64,000 bases of DNA from Adiantum capillus-veneris (taxonomy: Eukaryota > Streptophyta > Polypodiopsida > Polypodiales > Pteridaceae): positions 25,544,469 to 25,608,468 of the forward strand of contig CM043942.1 of the NCBI GenBank assembly GCA_014529385.2. Reading direction: 5' to 3'. A program made the position numbers and the translations under genes. The notes beneath the pieces were generated by a model that worked only from the letters and a program-made list of their open reading frames with translations, did not search any database and was not told the origin of the DNA. This document shows positions 21,078 through 32,131 of the stretch, in pieces; positions within the stretch are counted from its first letter, which is position 1; every line of letters begins with the position of its first letter.

Positions 21078-24000
21078 CTATGTTTATGTGGCTGAAAGTT
21101 TATAAAAAAATGAAGAAGTCGGTGATTCTTCTATGTTCGCTACACCATGTAATAAAAGTTCGACTCCATCACATTTAAATGTTGATATTGATGAAGGTAC
21201 AGACAGAGTTGTTTTGGAGACAGTGGAACTAACTAGGTCACCAGGACCCTTTCAAGACACACAAGATGGGGTGGAGCATACAATGCAGGAGTATTCAAAG
21301 GATATATCCATCATTTCATGGATGAAAGACAAAGGTAAATCATGCAGGTTGTCTAAAATTTTAGAGATTTGTGGAACTCCCAAAAAGGTTGACGAGGTCC
21401 CAAATTTTTATAATGGCAATGTTTGTTTCGAGCTTCGAAACAATGGTAAATCATGCAGGTTGTCTAAACTTTTAGAGATTTGTGGAACTCCCAAAAAGGT
21501 TGACGAGCTCCCAAATTTTTATAATGGCAATGTTTCGAGCTTCCTCCAATTCACAACAATGAAAGGATGCTCGGTATGGAGTAGAAGTACGAGGGTCACC
21601 TTTGGTCTCGCCCAGCATCGACCAACATGGCCATAGATTGCACTGTGCATTTGAGTTATTGTCTTGGAAGCCTTCAATGTTGCAGAGTGACATGCCCTTT
21701 TTACCTTGGTGAAAGGAAATACAATGATACCTTCTTTCATGGACATCTGGACAGACAAATCAGCATGGGCTATCCTGCTAGCGAAGGTAAATCTAAAATA
21801 ACCTACCACTATTGTGACAGAACGGTCACTTTTTCAAATGTTTGCAAGTGTATGATCTATTATGTGATGCCAAAGGAAACAACAATAACACGTTTGGTGA
21901 TCCATCTGGGAGTGCATGACCACAATGTATAGCCAGGTACTAGAAGGGCAGCTCTTGAAAAAGTGTGCAATCTTGTTAAGACAGTTTTAAAGATTGAGAA
22001 GGGGGGTCCTAGAAAAGTACAGATGTTAATTGCTCGTCAAATGCTATTTCAATCATTGACTAAAGAAGATGATTTAGAAGCCACTGATGTAGAGATTAAC
22101 CATTTTCTTGAGGAAATGATGCCCCTTGTTCAAAATAGGGGATTCAAAAGTATTTTGTCAAATGAGAAAGCTAAACAGGGTCAGGTTGTTGGTGATGGAT
22201 ATGACAATATACTATTGCTACAGAAACGGTGTTTTTTTCCATTCTTTCATGGAAGTCGTTTTCCAGGCCAAGGTGGACCTAACGACAAATGTTATGTATT
22301 CAAAATGTCTACAAAAGGACCTGCTTCTGGAGTTGAACTAGTCAATAGAATGAGGCGAGGAGGGACAGGAGATTTGAGTAGTGCTTGGGTGCACTTTGAT
22401 CATACTCATCGAATTGAAGGATGGGCAACTATGTCCTGCTCGGTTTATGATCCTGGGTAAGTGAATTTATAAAAATATGCTAGATAGCATGTTTGATATA
22501 AGACACATGTTATTACTTATTTGTTCTATGTGTACAACATGCGAGCATTGCAAGTGATTGCAATATGTGAATGTAAAGAAGAAGGCGAAGAAACAAAAAT
22601 CTTGTTTTGGAGAAATTTAAACACAGTTTTGGAGAGGTGTGGACATGAACCAGCAGACTTTGTTGGATTTATGTCTGATGAAGCTGGGGCTAATTGGCTA
22701 GCAATATGAGTTGTATACAATGGTGGACGACATAATGTAATGGAGGGAAGGGAGCGCTCGTGTCTTTTCCATTGGGAGCAGAGTCTACACAAACATACAA
22801 AAAAACATGTCGCTACAGATAGACGAATGCATCACATTGAAATGTGTGAAGCATGGCGCTTAGCAAAGACTACAAATGAGGCCTCTCATATAGCTTCCAC
22901 AATACGAGAATGGTGGGTGAAATATGTGATAGGGGATAATAAAAAGGCTTTAGAGAGATGGTTTAATTGGTGGGAGCAACGGATTTCCCATTGGGGAAGC
23001 GCTGAGACAATGGTATATCAATCATTCTTTTGGTTCTTATTAAATACTTGAAAACAGAGATTTACATTTATATGGTTTTAATTGTTTGGTATTTATAGGT
23101 CAGTAAGAGTCCATGGGAGAGAGCTCAAATTCCAAGTATAAACTTGTCAGAGAGCATCCATGCTAGTTGGCTGGCAGGTAAAGGTGGTAAACGTAAAATC
23201 TCACTTTATGATTCATGTGTCAGTGTGATGTTTTGAATGCATATATTCAATGTGCAAAAATATTGGGATACACCACAGGCAGATACATCGGAACGGGCCC
23301 TTCCATAGAAGCAATGATGGCCAGTTTTAAACGCAGAGAATCTCCAAATCCAAATCATTTTACGAGTACATTAAAAGGCTTGGTTGCTTGTAGTCCTTTG
23401 TATGAGGAGCCTGTGATGGAAGGTGACAAAGAGACAGTACAACGGAAGAAGAAAACATGTGAAGTCGGTACAAGCTCACATAAACCTGGATATGTAATGG
23501 AAGCAAGACAACGAAAAACCAGTGGGAGACCACGGAGTATACATTTTGATAGAGAGGCTAATGAAGAAGTATATATTGTCACTGACAGTGAAGTAGGAGA
23601 TAGCATTCCAGTGCAGCCTGGGGAGAATTCAACAAGGTGTATTCAAGAGGTCCAAGTTTCCCGTGAAGAGTGGGCTTTACGAAGGATGCCAGCCAATTGC
23701 ATGAGGAAATGTTTTGGAATGGTAGGGAAGAAAAGTTGTGGTAACAAATTACAAAGCCGTAATGTGGGAATGGTTGCTCCTTGTTTTTGGTCTGAGAGAA
23801 CTTTTAAAGACAAGACAATTGCACAGTGGATATGGTTTTGCAATTATGAAGTAGGCCACACACAAAAATTACAGAGGCAAGTTAAATTCTCACCTGTCGT
23901 TCCTACTTTCTGGCAAGTGGATATTGGAGCCAATTTATCAAAGGAAGAGAGTGACAGCTTGGTACAAAGTGGATTTCAATTTGCAAATTTTGAAACACCA

Positions 24001-24422
24001 CTACGACGCATGAACAATACAAATGCTACTCTTACACAAGGAGGATCCAGTAGTAGCAGGAAGCGTAAGTGGAGACATGGTATTTCCAAAGAATCTAAAA
24101 GAGATTGGAGTTAGCTGCAAGCATGGTTGCAACGTTCTTGGACGAGAAATTAGAAAGTGAACAACACATAGTTTTTTGAATATTGACAGAGAGTTGTTAT
24201 GATGTACACATTAAGATAGAACCTAGTTGCACCTGTCCCGATTTTCAGAAGAGAGAATCTACACATAAAGCATTTTTGGCATGTAAGCACATGTACTATG
24301 TGTATGTACATATTCTAGTGCTTCAACCAAAAGAGCACATGGTCATTCATCAGCCTGCACTAACTCCCACAGACCTTGCATTTGTATTAGGGCAAACCCG
24401 CAAGATAAAGCCTGTGGTGTAG
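21078..24422 (+). pseudogene. MULE-type transposase with GCM/WRKY-like zinc finger and SWIM finger
   Basis: A spliced, decayed transposase. In order: a unique N-terminus; a possible zinc finger (TYHYCDR ... CKCMIYYVMPKE ... TRLVIHLGVHDHNV, about 21,790-21,930), like the WRKY-GCM1 fingers known from some Mutator-like transposases; a core with WVHFDHTHRIEGWATMS (candidate first Asp) and FVGFMSDEAGANW (candidate second Asp); a helical region; a Lys/Arg-rich linker; and a SWIM finger, CTCPDF ... FLACKH, at 24,230-24,295. Probable introns begin at 22,457 (GG/GTAAGT) and near 23,010. Defects include a TGA at 22,707-22,709 (probably from CGA), a frameshift near 23,215, stops near 24,110-24,180 and an internal duplication. 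No terminal repeats were found. Confidence 0.55.
21334..21554 (+). repeat. In-frame 111-bp tandem duplication in the MULE gene
   Basis: Two nearly identical copies encode GKSCRLSK.LEICGTPKKVDE and PNFYNGNV. The period of 111 bp (37 codons) keeps the frame. The copies differ at only a few bases. Confidence 0.93.
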
Positions 24423-24944
24423 TGAGCCTAAATCTTAGAGATTGCCCTATAGAGGTATGCATTGAAGTAGAAATCTCTTTTGTATTAGATGTGGAGTAGC
24501 TTTTCTAGACATATGAGACTTTATTTCTCCTTTTAGTAAGAGAAGCATGCTTTGTGGTATCTATCTAGACAATTGTACAAGCTCAAAATTAGGGCTTTTG
24601 GAATCTTGTACATGTTTTTGGTGTGTATCGTTAAAAGAGACTCAAAATCTTAAGCCGATTTTTTGTGAGATTATAGATCTTTTTGGTCGTGTATAATATT
24701 TTGATGTCTTTGTTTTGGATTAATTTTTTGTGTCGTTAGAAAAGGCTCTAAATCTAAAATCAAAACGCTCGCAAAATTGGGTTTGATTGCAAAAGCTCGA
24801 AATTGAAAGCTCGCAAATAAAACGCACTCTAAAATTACCAAAAAAAAACACGTATTATAATATTACTGATGTTAGACAAGAATTTTATTACAATTTTAAT
24901 GTCAATATTATAGGTCTCTATATTAAAACCACCTTCAGATAATG
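24423..24944. other. No gene recognised
   Basis: AT-rich sequence between the plus-strand transposase end and the minus-strand gene. No open frame of note. It could hold the terminal inverted repeat of either element, but none was recognised by eye. Confidence 0.4.
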
Positions 24945-26089
24945 TTTGTTAGAACATGGTATACCTGGCAAGGAAATAGAATGGTCTTCTTGCTTTGAAT
25001 TGTGAAGCTGCTCCATCAAACCATACCCAATGACGCCTTACGTTTAGACCAAATTGCTTTAGCCATTCTGCATGTTTCAAAAAACAATGTTGAACAAAAT
25101 GTGTGTCATGTTGCTTGTCATCTAAAATGAAGAAGTGAATTGTCTTGTGGATGTCACTTGCATAATATAAAAATCATAAATTATTGAAGGCTTAATACAA
25201 AAGAAATAATACCGATCTAGGGTGATGTCGTTACCTGCAATTCGGAAATATGTTATGTGCACAAAAATAGTTACTTGACTTGAATACCAGTGCATGGACT
25301 GAATCTCATTTTGTTCTTTGAAACTATAATTTTCAGCAAAGTCCACAACTGACAGAACAACATCTTCTGGAAATCTTTGTATACATTCCTTATATTGTTC
25401 TGCTTGCCATCTATACACAAAATTATGCATTATTTATTTCTTAAGATGGTCTTTGAACATGACTGAGAGATCCTGACATGATATTTCCTTATGCGACAAG
25501 GCTTTCCTTTTCTTCTTCTCACCGTCATGCGCAGTTCCTACTTCTAGGTCCTCAAAAATCTTCACCACAATCTTTTTAGCTATAAATGTAGCCTATGAAA
25601 CACAAAAATCTAACTTATCCGGGCCACACCTTTTACATTGACCACTCAAGTAGGCAAGGGCATGGAAGGTGGACGTATCTGATTTTGGACACAATATAGA
25701 GTCCAATAAGGCTGTTACACTCTTGATAGGGCTTTTTGGTGCCTTGCATCCACCATTGTCTTTGCATATGTTGCATTGACATTGGCAAGATTTTCCATGC
25801 AGACCGAATACAGAACTTCGCATGTGATTTATGGCATCCTTTAGGAAGGACATTTGAACATGTGAAATGCAGCAGCAAGTATATCAGTCTCTCAATTTCC
25901 GCACAAAATATGGATTCATGTACTCAAACGCACGCTGCCTTATTACAATTTCAGGGTATTGTTCTTTGAAGTTGAGAAAGAGCTCCACCTACAATGAAAA
26001 ACATATATGGTTAAAGAACATTGAAGAAAACTGCAGGTTTTTATTATCTTTGAAGAAAACTGTTACATTACTATAAACTAGTATTTTTA

Positions 26090-26990
26090 TTTCAAACCAG
26101 TATTTTTTTCACTTAATTGGTTAGGAAAACCAGTACAGATGAACACATGTCCTTGGTACGTACCGGTGGTATATAAGTGTCAACCAGTTCAAATGTTCTT
26201 ACTGCTGATGTAAACAAGTCTTTTCATTTAAAACCGGTATGTTATTTACCTAACCAGTACATGTGAGCACTTAACCACGATGTATACCAGTGAGAAATAA
26301 GTGTTAATTTTTTTTTATTGGATATGTAAACCAGTATTTTATTTCAAATCGATTTGTTTTTTACCTATTTGACATGACAAACAGTACATGTGAACACTTA
26401 ACCACGATGTATACCAGTGAGAAATAAGTGTTAAAAGTTTTTCACTGGTTATGTAAACCAGTTTTTTACCTAACTGGTATGACAAACAGTAAATGTGAAC
26501 ACTCGACCAATATGTTTTACTGGCATAAACTGTGTAAACGGTTTTAAATCTATTTACTGGTTATGTAAACCGGTATTGTAATATCAAACTGCTATTAGTT
26601 TTTATATAACTGGTTATGTTAAGTAGTATGTCTACTACATACCACATATACACTTGACCGAGCTGTAAACTACTGTGAAAATGTGTTAACCAGTTGAAAT
26701 TAATTTACTCGTTATATAATTGGTCTTTTCATTTCAAACCGGTATTAGTAAGTGCATAATTGGTTGGGTTAACTAGTACATCTTTCACATACCACATATA
26801 TACACTTGACCAAGTTCTATACTAGTGGGAAAAAAGTGCTAACCAGCTAAAATTAATCTACTGACTATGTAAACCAATTTTTTCATAAAAAATCGGTATT
26901 AGTTATTACATAACTGGTTAGGTTAACCAGTACATCTTTCACATACCATATCAAGAGTTGTTTAAGATACTTATACTGGTCATGGAAACC
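26090..26990. repeat. Diverged minisatellite with ACCAGT/ACCGGT motifs
   Basis: About seven imperfect units of 110-150 bp. Each has a block like GGTTATGTAAACCAGT, a TTTCATTTCAAACCGGTATT-type block, an AACCAGTACATGTGAACAC-type block and a GAGAAATAAGTGTTAA-type block. Two adjacent units (about 26,250-26,310 and 26,385-26,440) are nearly identical. It lies wholly inside the predicted intron. Confidence 0.8.
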
Positions 26991-27037
26991 CATATCCAAT
27001 ATTTATCTACTTTTAACTAGGACCAAATACATATTCA

Positions 27038-27147
27038 ATATTTCCATTCATAGTTTTTTCATGCGGAAACCATACTGCATACGCATACGAGTATTTCCAT
27101 TCATAGTTTTTTCATGTAGCAACCATACTGCATACGCATACGAGTAT
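27038..27147. repeat. 53-bp tandem duplication
   Basis: TATTTCCATTCATAGTTTTT and the next 30 or so bases, ending CATACGCATACGAG, occur twice in a row with minor changes. It also lies within the predicted intron. Confidence 0.88.
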
Positions 27148-28724
27148 GAAAGTATGGTTCAAGTATGGTAAAACTGCAACCATACTTTCATACTTGACCT
27201 CAGCCACTTGTGTATTAGTAAATGCAAACTGCATTTTCTCAGCCCTTCTGATCTGTTGCATCGATTTCCACACTGCAGATGTTCATGAACCATAGCATAC
27301 AGAGAACCTAGTGCAAACCTGCAAAGTGTATTCGTTCAGCTAGTTGCATACAGAGAACCTAGCATAAACCTGCAAACTAAATTTGCTACTAGTGCTGACT
27401 CGGAGCTGTCTCAATATTGGGGAGCAATTGCCATGTGGAAGAGATGAGGCAAGGCTGCGAAGCAATGAAGGGCATACTATGAATGCTATGCAGGTAGGAG
27501 AAGACTCATAGAGTACAATCGCTAGGAAATTTGGGGTTTTTAATTTTAGTCCCGTTTGTTTATACGTATCATACGCGTGTGAAAGTATGCGTCTGCAAAT
27601 GTATGTTTCAGCAAACATACGCATATGTTAAAAAATTTGTTTCCATTTATATTATCCTTCACATTCAAATTTATCTACTCTTAATCTAGGACCAAATACA
27701 GATTTCCCTTATTTCCATTTATAACTTCCTTCATATCTACTCTTATCAACCCAATTATAGTGAATATAGGTCATGAATGAAAATATTAGAAAACAAAAAT
27801 GGATATAGTGAAGCAGGTTATTACATGAGATTGTTCAAGAAGATGCACAGGATGTTTGACATATGAATTTCTTCCAATATGCTTTCTGCACACATCCTTC
27901 TTATTGGGTGAAACACGAGTGTTAGACATCCAAAAAGAGAAGATCAACTCTTTCTCTTCAGGTGTTATGAAACCAGGATCCATGGGATGTGGAGCACACA
28001 AAGAGATTGAAAAATTTCCATCACCTGCTGCCCTCAACCAATTCTTTGCAGCTATGAAGTTCCTCTTGTGCAAATTTAGCAATTTAGATGCAGTTGAAAC
28101 ATTCACTTTTGAGGTAGATGTACACTCAACATTCATAAGCATTGTGGTGATGAACCTGTTAAGAAAGAGCTCCTGTCCGCTCTTGGGTAATTTGATTGCA
28201 TCTATTGTGTTGTGTATGGCTTCAACGAAGGTTGTTTGTGCCTTGGGCATTTCAAGGTCTCCAAGAGAAGGATGATTGACAAACTTGCACAAAATATCTG
28301 AGCGTGATGCAACATCGATGGTCCTTGTATGCCGATTGAAGAGCATAACAAGGTCATTGCAAAGTCTTTGATGCTTTGCATCATCAGCACCATTTTGATC
28401 ATTATCTTCCTCACGTGATACCTGCTCAATCTTGTTCTTATCACGCTGATCCCTCTTTCTCCTAGCATGATAATCCTTGACCGCATCAACAACATACCTA
28501 GCACACAGTTCACAATGAGGCTGAGAGCAGTCACATACAGTGTGAGATTCTTGCTCCATGCTAGAGAGGGAGATATTGAGCGAGGTAATACGACTACAGA
28601 GAGCAAGAGCAGTATATGACAGCAATAGATGTGTGATAGGCCTACAAAGTAAAACAGCAATCTGTGCTCCTACATAGAGAGTTAGAGAGAGACAGGAAAA
28701 TGAGAGAGCGGGAAGACAAAGATC

Positions 28725-28875
28725 TGGCTCGCATGCATAGTTAAGAGCTACAGAGCCGTTTTCTATATTTGAAAGAGAGGTGTGGAAATAGTAATGGTGT
28801 AAAGAGCTGGCTGACGTGCATAGTTAAGAGGTACAGAGCCGTCTTCTATATTTAACAAAAAGATGTGGAAATTTC
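28725..28875. repeat. About 80-bp tandem duplication upstream of the DFAENY gene
   Basis: Two copies of GCATAGTTAAGAG.TACAGAGCCGT.TTCTATATTT with GATGTGGAAAT-type tails. The pair sits about 170 bp upstream of the start codon, where a promoter would be. Confidence 0.85.
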
Positions 28876-28929
28876 TATATTTAATTAAAAATATGTTCAA
28901 AAGAATATATTGAATTGAACTAATATAGA

Positions 28930-29886
28930 TGGTTTTATGTACCGGTTATAAAACCTCTGTCTGGGACAAGATTTTTGGTCCACCTATTCATGCATCCACC
29001 CTTTTCTTTGAGATGGATATAGACTCTTTAATCTTTGGAAAAGATTCTTGTGAGTCTCAGCTATATTCATCAGCATCGAAGATCTTCCCATGTACTTTAA
29101 GTAGTAAGGGACTTTTGGATCTTCCCTCTTTAACCTCGAAAGGTGCTTTCCCCATAGAAGTATGTACAATGTCATTGCACGCATACTCTATAAGAGGTAG
29201 GTACTTCTATCACTGAGAACGTTGATCTACTTCCATGAGATAGGCTTTTAGTAGATTCGAGAATCATTAGATTAGTTATTTCACTTTGGTCATCCATTTG
29301 TGGATGATAGGCTGAAAGAGAAATTTAATCTACTTCTTAGATTCCAAAAGAAAACCTTCTAGAAATTACTAGTCATTCTAGGATCTTTGTCCGACATTAT
29401 GGATGTTGGAAAGCCATGATGCTTGAAAATTTGAGATCTGAAGAGGGTTTCCATTTGATGTGTCTTAACAGTCTTTTTGACAGGCATAGAGTGTGCTTTC
29501 TTGTTAAGCCTGTCAAATGAAACAATCCAAGTTGCTTCCTTCGATCAAATTTCAACTTTTGGTATACCACACATTTTGAAACATACTCTTGTATGTTTAC
29601 TTTTCATGGTAGACCAACACAAATACATTTCTACTCCTCGGAGAGTAGACTATGGAATCCCTCTTTGCCCCACATAAGGAGAAGTATGGGATTCATACAT
29701 GACTTTCTTATTGTATGGGTGATTAACACATAGCCTATTGCCATTTGGAAGATAACCATCCTTCAAGGTAAATGGTTCTTTTTTCTTACCTATTGTAAAG
29801 GCTGTAATTATGTACTTAAAGTCTTGGTCAGTAGCATACTCATCTATCATAGAAGATAGATCATTGTGAGTTGCTATAGACACCAC
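28930..29886 (-). pseudogene. Gypsy integrase remnant
   Basis: Fragments in several frames: DGYLPNGNRLCVNHPYNKKV, which is the run-in to the integrase zinc region; WIVSFDRLNKKAHSMP, from the catalytic core with many changes; and SMGKAPFEVKEG with QRLKSLYPSQRKGW from the C-terminal half. Stops and shifts are frequent and no complete DDE triad can be read. It abuts the region upstream of the DFAENY-family gene. Confidence 0.65.
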
Positions 29887-29898
29887 ATTTACCCTTGG

Positions 29899-31060
29899 TC
29901 ATTGTGAAATTACATCGACCACTTGATTATTCTTGTTAGAAATGTGAGCAATATCAAATTTAAATTGAAAAAGAAAAATTTCCCACCTCATTTGTTTGTT
30001 GGAGAGCTTGGTTTGCATCATGAAATTCTTGAGGCTTTGTAATCCATTCGTAGGATGAATGGAGTCCCCAAGAGATAGTGTTTCCATGTGTTTAGGGTGT
30101 ATAGAATAGCTAGTAGCTCTTTTTTGTATTTACCCAATACTCACTTATCAAAGTTGAGTCTTTGACTCTCATATGCTATGGCACACCCTTCTTGAAGAAA
30201 AATAGCTCCAAGGCAATCACCACAAGCATCACATTGGACCTCAAATGGCTTTGAGAGATCTAGTAGTGTCAACACACATTGAGAGATAAGCTTCAAAAGT
30301 TTCTTGCACTTTAGCAGTCCATGAATATTTAACGTTCTTTTTTGGTAAGTCATGTAATGGGCCTGCTATTAACGAATTTTTTTCTATGAAGCATCTATAG
30401 TATGCACACATACTATGAAGCTTCGTACCTCCTATAGATTCCTTGGATTAGGCCATCCTTTTATTATCTCTAACTTTGTTGGATCCATACGAATGCCATC
30501 TTTAGAGATAATGTGACATAAATATTGAATCTCTTGTATGAAAAATTAACTTTTCTTTTGATTAATAAAAATCTTATTCTCTCTCACAACTTGAAAGAAT
30601 ACCTGGAGGTGTCGCTTGTACTCCTCAAGAAAATTTGAATGGCCTAAAGATTTTTTTTCCATCGTGAGTTTGAATGTGTCTAGAGAATTTGTCAGGCCAA
30701 AACTGTAAATTATCAAATAGATCTTCTACTCGCGGCTCGGGAAATCTATTTTTGATAGCGATCTTATTTAGGGATTTATAGTCAACACACATGTGATATG
30801 TGTCTTCTTTCTTTTGCACTAAAGGTAGTGGTGAAAAAAATGGAGGGGAGCTAGACCTCACCATCCCTTTGTTCACCAATTCATTCACTTGCCTCATGAT
30901 CTCCTCTTGTTGAGCTTGTGAAACTCGATAAGGAGGCTTGTTAGGCGGTGAGCTTCCTGATAGGAGATCAATTGCATGGTCAGCATCCCTCATCTTAGAG
31001 GTAGCTTACTAGGGATGTCATCAATAGAAACATCTTGGAATCCATTTAGTGATCTTATTT
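29899..31060 (-). pseudogene. Gypsy reverse transcriptase and RNase H remnant
   Basis: The RT N-terminal part is recognisable by PPYRVSQAQQEEIMRQVNEL, GMVRSSSPPFFSPLPLVQKK, VDYKSLNKIAIKNRFP and VEDLFDNL. After a gap of broken frames with the catalytic region degraded, the RNase H region reads PFEVQCDACGDCLGAIFLQE and AYESQRLNF, then RWEIFLFQFKFDIAHISNK. The single RNase H follows directly after RT. A 292-bp segment of the RT N-terminus is duplicated just upstream. Confidence 0.75.
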
Positions 31061-31350
31061 AGTGATTTATAGTCAACACACATGTGATATGTGTCGTCTT
31101 TCTTTTGCACTAAAGGTAGTGGTGAAAAAAATGGAGGGGAGCTAGACCTCACCGTCCCTTTGTTCACAAATTCATTCACTTGCCTAGTGATCTCCTCTTG
31201 TTGAGATTGTGAAACTCAATAAGGAGGCTTGTTAGGCGGTGAGCTTCCTGATAGGAGATCAAGTGTATGGTCATCATCCCTCATTTTAGAGGTATCTCAT
31301 TAGGGATGTCATCAATAAAAACATCTTGGAATACATTTAGGAAATTAGAC
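30770..31350 (-). repeat. 292-bp tandem duplication inside gypsy pol
   Basis: About 30,770-31,058 and 31,062-31,350 are direct copies (over 90% identical by eye) covering the RT N-terminal codons. Both contain AGTCAACACACATGTGATAT and GGCGGTGAGCTTCCTGATAG. The copies differ by scattered point changes, so the duplication is not recent. Confidence 0.93.
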
Positions 31351-31559
31351 AACTCTAGTGCCTCTTGATTCCCTTTATTGCTACTTGTAAAACCATTAGA
31401 ATCATTTGCAGATTCTCCAACAAAAATCATATACGCAAAACTAGAGCTTTTCATGGACTTACCAAAAGTAAGTGTTTTACCAGGGATATGGTGTTCTCTG
31501 ACCCATTAGCATGCATGTACATGCTCTTTTTGATTTAGGTGAATTAGATTCTCCTTTCA

Positions 31560-32045
31560 AGGAACTTCATGTTGGAAGCCATGCGGTTAGACTATGGTGC
31601 CTCAACAATAACATCCTCATGTTTGAGAGGGGAGATGAAGAAATCCTCTTTGTCCACATAGCTTTAGATATGAAGCCTCCATTTTGAGTAACTGAGATGT
31701 CCCGTCCCTTGATAGATCCATCATCTTTTAATATATCTCCCATCTCGTGGGCTTGTATGCCTAGCTTGGTGGTCAACTCCGTGGATATGAATTTGTGACT
31801 TGAACCAGGGTCAAACAAAATAAAGGCATCATGCTCTTGCATCTTTCCCCAAGCATAGGAAAGGAGAAATCCTTGGCAATGAGCATCCTCTTTTGGAGCT
31901 TCAAACATAGAGGCTCTAGGAGTCTCATTGCGGGCAATTCTCTTGGGGCAAGGACGATAACCATGGCCTTGCTCCCCACACCTAAAACATTTGTGGTCCT
32001 TACAAAAAGCTTCTAGCTCTCTAGGAGAGAGTTTATATTTACCTT
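31560..32045 (-). pseudogene. Gypsy nucleocapsid zinc knuckle and protease
   Basis: A complete CCHC knuckle, CFRCGEQGHGYRPC, is followed after about 20 residues by the aspartic protease, DAFILFDPGSSHKFIS, in which DPGSS replaces the usual DTGSS. The protease then reads LGIQAHEM and breaks down near 31,600. The knuckle-protease spacing is normal for gypsy elements. Confidence 0.8.
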
Positions 32046-32131
32046 TTTAAACTCCCTTCTCCTTGGAACGATTGTTGTTGTTGTTGGAATAGCCTTGGTA
32101 AGAATTTTGGGCATTGGTTTTCCTCTTGGCA

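Larger units (their letters stand above)
25989..27824 (-). other. Predicted intron of the DFAENY-family gene
   Basis: Bounded by GT (27,824-27,823) and AG (25,990-25,989). Removing it joins HLLEQSH to VELFLNFKEQ in one frame, which fits the family. The intron is full of short repeats. Confidence 0.55.
24945..28559 (-). pseudogene. Transposase-like gene of the DFAENY family, spliced and truncated
   Basis: Exon 1 (28,559-27,825) starts MEQESHTVCDC with a Cys cluster and carries SPNKKDVCRKHIGRNSYVKH. It splices in phase (CAT/GTAATA ... TTGTAG/GTGGAG) across a 1,836-bp intron to exon 2 (25,988-25,235), which reads VELFLNFKEQYPEIVIRQR, a Cys-rich CQCQCNIC..CKAP block and VVDFAENYSFKEQNEIQSMH. Exon 3 (about 25,165-24,950) reads DDKQHDTHFVQHCF and HWVWFDGAASQFK, then is lost. 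This motif order recurs in uncharacterised proteins of many eukaryotes; the DFAENY and WxDG aspartates look like part of a DDE-type catalytic site (inference from remembered family patterns). Stops at 25,884-25,886, 25,593-25,595 and 25,434-25,436 and the missing 3' end make it a pseudogene. Confidence 0.55.
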
